This document shows positions 60,893 to 64,000 of a stretch of 64,000 nt of DNA, one piece after another (the stretch's first letter is position 1; each line of letters opens with the position of its first letter). The stretch is from Flavobacteriales bacterium (GTDB taxonomy: Bacteria > Bacteroidota > Bacteroidia > Flavobacteriales_F > PHOS-HE28), in the NCBI GenBank assembly GCA_023382455.1, contig JAHDVX010000013.1:25376-89375 (forward strand), read 5' to 3'. Under the pieces are notes generated by a model. That model did no database searches. It was not told the origin of the DNA and saw only the letters and a program-made list of their open reading frames with translations. Made by a program: the position numbers and the translations under genes.

Positions 60893-60973
60893 CGGCCCCT
60901 GGCCGGGTGTGAAAGAATGCAACCGGCCGCCAGCATCACCGCTTCCCGTAAGGCCTCCAGCCCTTCCCGCCCC

Positions 60974-63574
60974 ATGCGCACCGCCCAGCAGATCCGCCAA
61001 GCCTTCCTCGACCATTTCGCCCAACGCGGCCACACCATCGTGCCCAGCGCCCCCATGGTGGTGAAGGATGACCCCACGCTGATGTTCACCAACGCCGGCA
61101 TGAACCAGTTCAAGGACCTCTTCCTGGGCAACCGGCCGGTGACGCACAAGCGCATCGCCGACACGCAGAAATGCCTGCGCGTATCCGGCAAGCACAACGA
61201 CCTCGAGGAGGTGGGCATCGACACCTACCACCATACGATGTTCGAGATGCTGGGCAACTGGAGCTTCGGCGACTACTTCAAGAAGGAGGCCATCCAGTGG
61301 GCGTGGGAGTTGCTCACGGACACCTACGGGATTCCCAAGGAGAACATCTACGTCACCTACTTCGGCGGCGATGCCGCGGACAAGCTGGAGGCCGACACCG
61401 AGACGCGCGAGCTTTGGCTGAACTACCTGCCGGCCGAGCGCGTGCTGCCCTTCGGCCGCAAGGACAACTTCTGGGAGATGGGCGACACCGGCCCCTGTGG
61501 CCCGTGCACGGAGATCCACGTGGACGTGCGCAGCGAGGCCGAGAAGAAGGCGAAGCCCGGCACGGAGCTGGTGAACCGCGACAATCCGCAGGTGATCGAG
61601 ATCTGGAACAACGTGTTCATGCAGTTTGAGCGCAAGGCCGATGGATCCCTGCAGCCTTTGCCCGCCAAGCACGTGGATACCGGCATGGGCTTCGAGCGCC
61701 TGTGCATGGTGCTCCAGGGCAAGCGCAGCAACTACGACACCGATGTGTTCCAGCCGCTGATCCAGGCCATCGCCAAGGCTTGCGGCAAGGCCTACGGCAA
61801 GGAGGAGAAGGCGGACATCGCCATGCGCGTGGCGGCGGACCACCTGCGCGCCATCGCCTTCGCCATCGCGGACGGGCAGCTGCCCGGCAACACCGGCGCC
61901 GGCTATGTGATCCGCCGCATCCTGCGCCGCGCCGTGCGCTACGGCTACAGCTTCCTCGGCCTCAACGAGCCGTTCCTGCACACCCTGGTGCCGGTGCTGG
62001 TGAAGGAAATGGGCGGGCAGTTCCCCGAGCTTGCCAAACAGCAGCAGTTGGTCGAAAGCGTGATGCACGAGGAGGAGAAAGCCTTCTTGCGCACTTTGGA
62101 ATTGGGTACCAAACGCCTGGAGCAGCTCGTGGCCGAAGGCAAGGGCACGCTGGACGGCGCCAAGGCCTTCGAGCTGTTCGACACCTTCGGCTTCCCCATC
62201 GACCTCACCCGCCTGATGGCCCGTGAGCACGGCATCGATGTGGACATGCAGGGCTTCGAGGCGGAGCTGAAGAAGCAGAAGGACCGGTCGCGCGCGGCCA
62301 CGGCCATCACCACCGGCGATTGGAACGAGCTGGCTTCCGGAGAAACGGTGTTCAACGGCTACGACACCTTTGCCACGGAGGCCCGCATCCTGCGCTGGCG
62401 CCAGGTGAAGGACAAGGCCGGCGACCGCTTCCAGATCGTGCTGGACCGTACGCCGTTCTATGCCGAGGGCGGCGGCCAGGTGGGCGATACGGGATGGCTG
62501 GTGCAGGGCGATGCGCGCATCGAGGTGCTCGATACCAAGCGCGAGAACCAGCTGATCGTGCACTTCACCAAGCAGCTGCCGCCGGACCCCGCGGCACCGC
62601 TCACCGCCGAGGTGGATGCGCACCGCCGCAAGCTCACCCGCCGCAACCACAGCGCCACGCACCTGCTGCACCACGCGCTGCGGCATGTGCTGGGCACGCA
62701 CGTGGAGCAGAAAGGCTCCCTGGTGGCGCCGGACCGCCTGCGCTTCGACATCTCGCACTTCGCCAAGATCACCCCCGAGGAATTGGCGCGCGTGGAGGCC
62801 GAAGTGCGCGACCAGGTGCACGCCGACCTGGCCTTGGAGGAGAAGCGCGAAACGCCGATGGACGAGGCCAAGCGCATGGGTGCCATGGCGCTGTTCGGCG
62901 AGAAGTACGGCGACAAGGTGCGCGTGATCAAGTTCGGCGGGAGCGTGGAGCTCTGCGGCGGCACCCACGTGCCGCGCACCGGCGAGATCGGTGGCTTCCG
63001 CATCGTCAGCGAAGGCGCGCTGGCCGCGGGCATCCGGCGCATCGAGGCCATCACCAGCGAGGCAGCCGACCGGTACGTCCAGGAGCGCCTGGATACGCTC
63101 GAGACCATCAACGAACTGCTGAAGCACCCGAAGGACACCGCTACGGCCGTGAAGCACCTGCTGGAGCAGAATGCCGCACAGGCCAAGGAACTGGAGAAGG
63201 CCGCGCACGAGCGGGTGGCCCGCCTGCAGGAAAGCATCCTTGACGGAGCCGCGCAGGTGAATGGCGCGCGCGTGGTGGCCAAGCTTGTGGACCTCGACGC
63301 CAACGGCATGCGCGACCTGGCCTTCCGCCTGAAGGATGCCAATCCCGACCTGTTGCTGGTGCTCGCCGCCAAGGAAGCTGACAAAGCCCTCCTGGCCGTG
63401 ATGGTGGGCGCGGAGCTCATCGCCAAGGGGCATGCAGCGCCCAAGCTCATCAAAGCACTGGCCGCGGAGATCAAGGGCGGTGGTGGTGGCCAACCGTTCT
63501 TCGCCACCGCGGGCGGCAAGGATCCCGCAGGGCTGGAACGTGCGCTGGCCAAGGCAAAGGAGCTGCTGGCGTAG
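60974..63574 (+). CDS. alaS: Alanine--tRNA ligase
   Basis: The product (866 residues) has the class II motif 2 region TMFEMLGNWSFGDYF, GDTGPCGPCTEIH, the editing-domain HSATHLLHH and CGGTH motifs (zinc site), and a C-terminal oligomerisation domain ending GGGGGQPFFATAGGKDPAGL. The start was set at MRTAQQIRQAFLDHF, where homologues begin; an ATG 37 codons earlier adds a low-complexity extension and would lie upstream of the predicted transcription start. The last ~100 bp are repeated at 63792-63887. Confidence 0.96.
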   Translation: MRTAQQIRQAFLDHFAQRGHTIVPSAPMVVKDDPTLMFTNAGMNQFKDLFLGNRPVTHKRIADTQKCLRVSGKHNDLEEVGIDTYHHTMFEMLGNWSFGDYFKKEAIQWAWELLTDTYGIPKENIYVTYFGGDAADKLEADTETRELWLNYLPAERVLPFGRKDNFWEMGDTGPCGPCTEIHVDVRSEAEKKAKPGTELVNRDNPQVIEIWNNVFMQFERKADGSLQPLPAKHVDTGMGFERLCMVLQGKRSNYDTDVFQPLIQAIAKACGKAYGKEEKADIAMRVAADHLRAIAFAIADGQLPGNTGAGYVIRRILRRAVRYGYSFLGLNEPFLHTLVPVLVKEMGGQFPELAKQQQLVESVMHEEEKAFLRTLELGTKRLEQLVAEGKGTLDGAKAFELFDTFGFPIDLTRLMAREHGIDVDMQGFEAELKKQKDRSRAATAITTGDWNELASGETVFNGYDTFATEARILRWRQVKDKAGDRFQIVLDRTPFYAEGGGQVGDTGWLVQGDARIEVLDTKRENQLIVHFTKQLPPDPAAPLTAEVDAHRRKLTRRNHSATHLLHHALRHVLGTHVEQKGSLVAPDRLRFDISHFAKITPEELARVEAEVRDQVHADLALEEKRETPMDEAKRMGAMALFGEKYGDKVRVIKFGGSVELCGGTHVPRTGEIGGFRIVSEGALAAGIRRIEAITSEAADRYVQERLDTLETINELLKHPKDTATAVKHLLEQNAAQAKELEKAAHERVARLQESILDGAAQVNGARVVAKLVDLDANGMRDLAFRLKDANPDLLLVLAAKEADKALLAVMVGAELIAKGHAAPKLIKALAAEIKGGGGGQPFFATAGGKDPAGLERALAKAKELLA

Positions 63575-63583
63575 TTCATTGCC

Positions 63584-63791
63584 TCTCCCTTACGCAGGGT
63601 CTTCGCATCGAGACCCTGCGGCACCAAGTATGCCCCGCGATAATCACGGGCCACAGGGTCCACTGCGTGAGACCCTGTGGGAGGGTTTCTCCCTTACGCA
63701 GGGTCTTCGCATCGAGACCCTGCGGCACCAAGTATGCCCCGCGATAATCACGGGCCACAGGGTCCATTGCGTGAGACCCTGTGGAAGGGTT
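63584..63791. repeat. Two tandem 104-bp double-hairpin repeats (R1, R2)
   Basis: R1 (63584-63687) and R2 (63688-63791) are nearly identical. Each has hairpin A (10-bp stem CGCAGGGTCT / AGACCCTGCG, 8-nt loop) and hairpin B (10-bp stem CCACAGGGTC / GACCCTGTGG). The hairpins share the CAGGGTC core, and the unit ends are themselves imperfectly inverted (CCCTTACGCAGGGTCT against AGACCCTGTGGGAGGG). Confidence 0.92.
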
Positions 63792-63887
63792 AAGGGCGGT
63801 GGCCAACCGTTCTTCGCCACTGCGGGCGGCAAGGATCCCGCAGGGCTGGAACGTGCGCTGGCCAAGGCAAAGGAGCTGCTGGCGTAG
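63792..63887 (+). pseudogene. Duplicated 3' end of alaS
   Basis: The sequence repeats the last ~100 bp of alaS (63474-63574) including its TAG stop, with a 6-bp deletion in the GGT run and at least one substitution (GCCACC to GCCACT). It encodes only the last ~31 residues and has no start codon. The nine bases after the stop (TTCATTGCC) are identical in both copies. Confidence 0.93.
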
Positions 63888-63896
63888 TTCATTGCC

Positions 63897-64000
63897 TCTC
63901 CCTTACGCAGGGTCTTCGCATCGAGACCCTGCGGCACCAAGTATGCCCCGCGATAATCACGGGCCACAGGGTCCACTGCGTGAGACCCTGTGGGAGGGTT
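63897..64000. repeat. Third 104-bp double-hairpin repeat (R3)
   Basis: Same structure as R1, placed 9 nt after the duplicated alaS stop, exactly as R1 follows the true stop. It fills the window to its last base, so the array may continue. Confidence 0.9.

Noticed and set aside
60884..63493. 869-residue open frame on the minus strand opposite alaS
   Set aside because: Same reason: shadow of a complete alaS gene with no protein-like composition.
63576..63976. Minus-strand frames of 76 and 110 residues over the 104-bp repeats
   Set aside because: They are translations of the repeat itself (QGLDAKTLRKGE-like units) and start at arbitrary ATGs in each unit.
63584..64000. CRISPR array at the end of the window
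   Set aside because: The units are directly adjacent 104-bp repeats with two hairpins, without unique spacers of constant length and without cas genes.

Overview
The window looks like a chromosome segment of a high-GC member of the Bacteroidota, most likely a Flavobacteriales lineage. The evidence is the Bacteroidota-only gene set: several secreted proteins with C-terminal type IX secretion (T9SS) sorting domains, a GldA gliding-type ABC ATPase, a PorG-like (DUF6089) barrel, the conserved run CBS protein / NAD kinase / DUF6089 / uppS / bamA / ompH / ompH / murI, and promoters of the Bacteroidota form (-7 box TAnnTTTG or TAnnTTCG) in front of many genes. Nothing points to a plasmid or an intact phage.

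Layout. 1-2.4 kb: end of a secreted nuclease, a MurG-like glycosyltransferase and trmB. 2.4-4.5 kb: an alkyltransferase-like (ATL) gene followed by two small accessory cassettes, a secreted protein and a HepT/MntA toxin-antitoxin pair. Each cassette is followed by another copy of the 3' end of the ATL gene. 4.6-7.5 kb: mrp-type ATPase, NifU-like protein, rsgA (with a palindromic repeat inserted in frame) and a DUF167 gene. 7.6-21.8 kb: a respiratory nitrate reduction locus. It holds a Crp/Fnr regulator with a YwqK-like partner, a diheme cytochrome c, narGHJI, narK, a TDT-family channel, a hemerythrin protein and moaA. Four copies of an Fnr/Dnr-like operator (ATGAT-N4-RTCAT) sit at fixed distance from -7 boxes and tie these units together. 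21.8-25.3 kb: gldA, metK, rplU-rpmA and two strong terminators. 25.6-31.2 kb: a T9SS-exported repeat protein, a plug-only receptor / ECF sigma / anti-sigma-like unit, and nfu. 31.3-34.5 kb: a probable copper or heavy-metal locus (Cys-rich protein, TonB receptor, HMA protein). 34.5-53 kb: the envelope-biogenesis cluster, interrupted by two large T9SS cargo genes. The first of these has a 15-C tract between a start codon and its signal peptide. 53-60.9 kb: secreted phospholipase D-like protein, EEP nuclease, rfaD, another T9SS protein, a MerR regulator and an M23 peptidase. 61-64 kb: alaS, followed by 104-bp double-hairpin repeats and a second copy of the alaS 3' end.

The most interesting signals are (i) two independent places where a housekeeping gene's 3' end is duplicated beside accessory DNA or structured repeats, (ii) the probable phase-variable C tract, (iii) the nitrate-respiration regulon readable from four operators, and (iv) an inverted-repeat element found twice, each time between convergent genes. 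All calls are from reading the sequence; no database search was possible.
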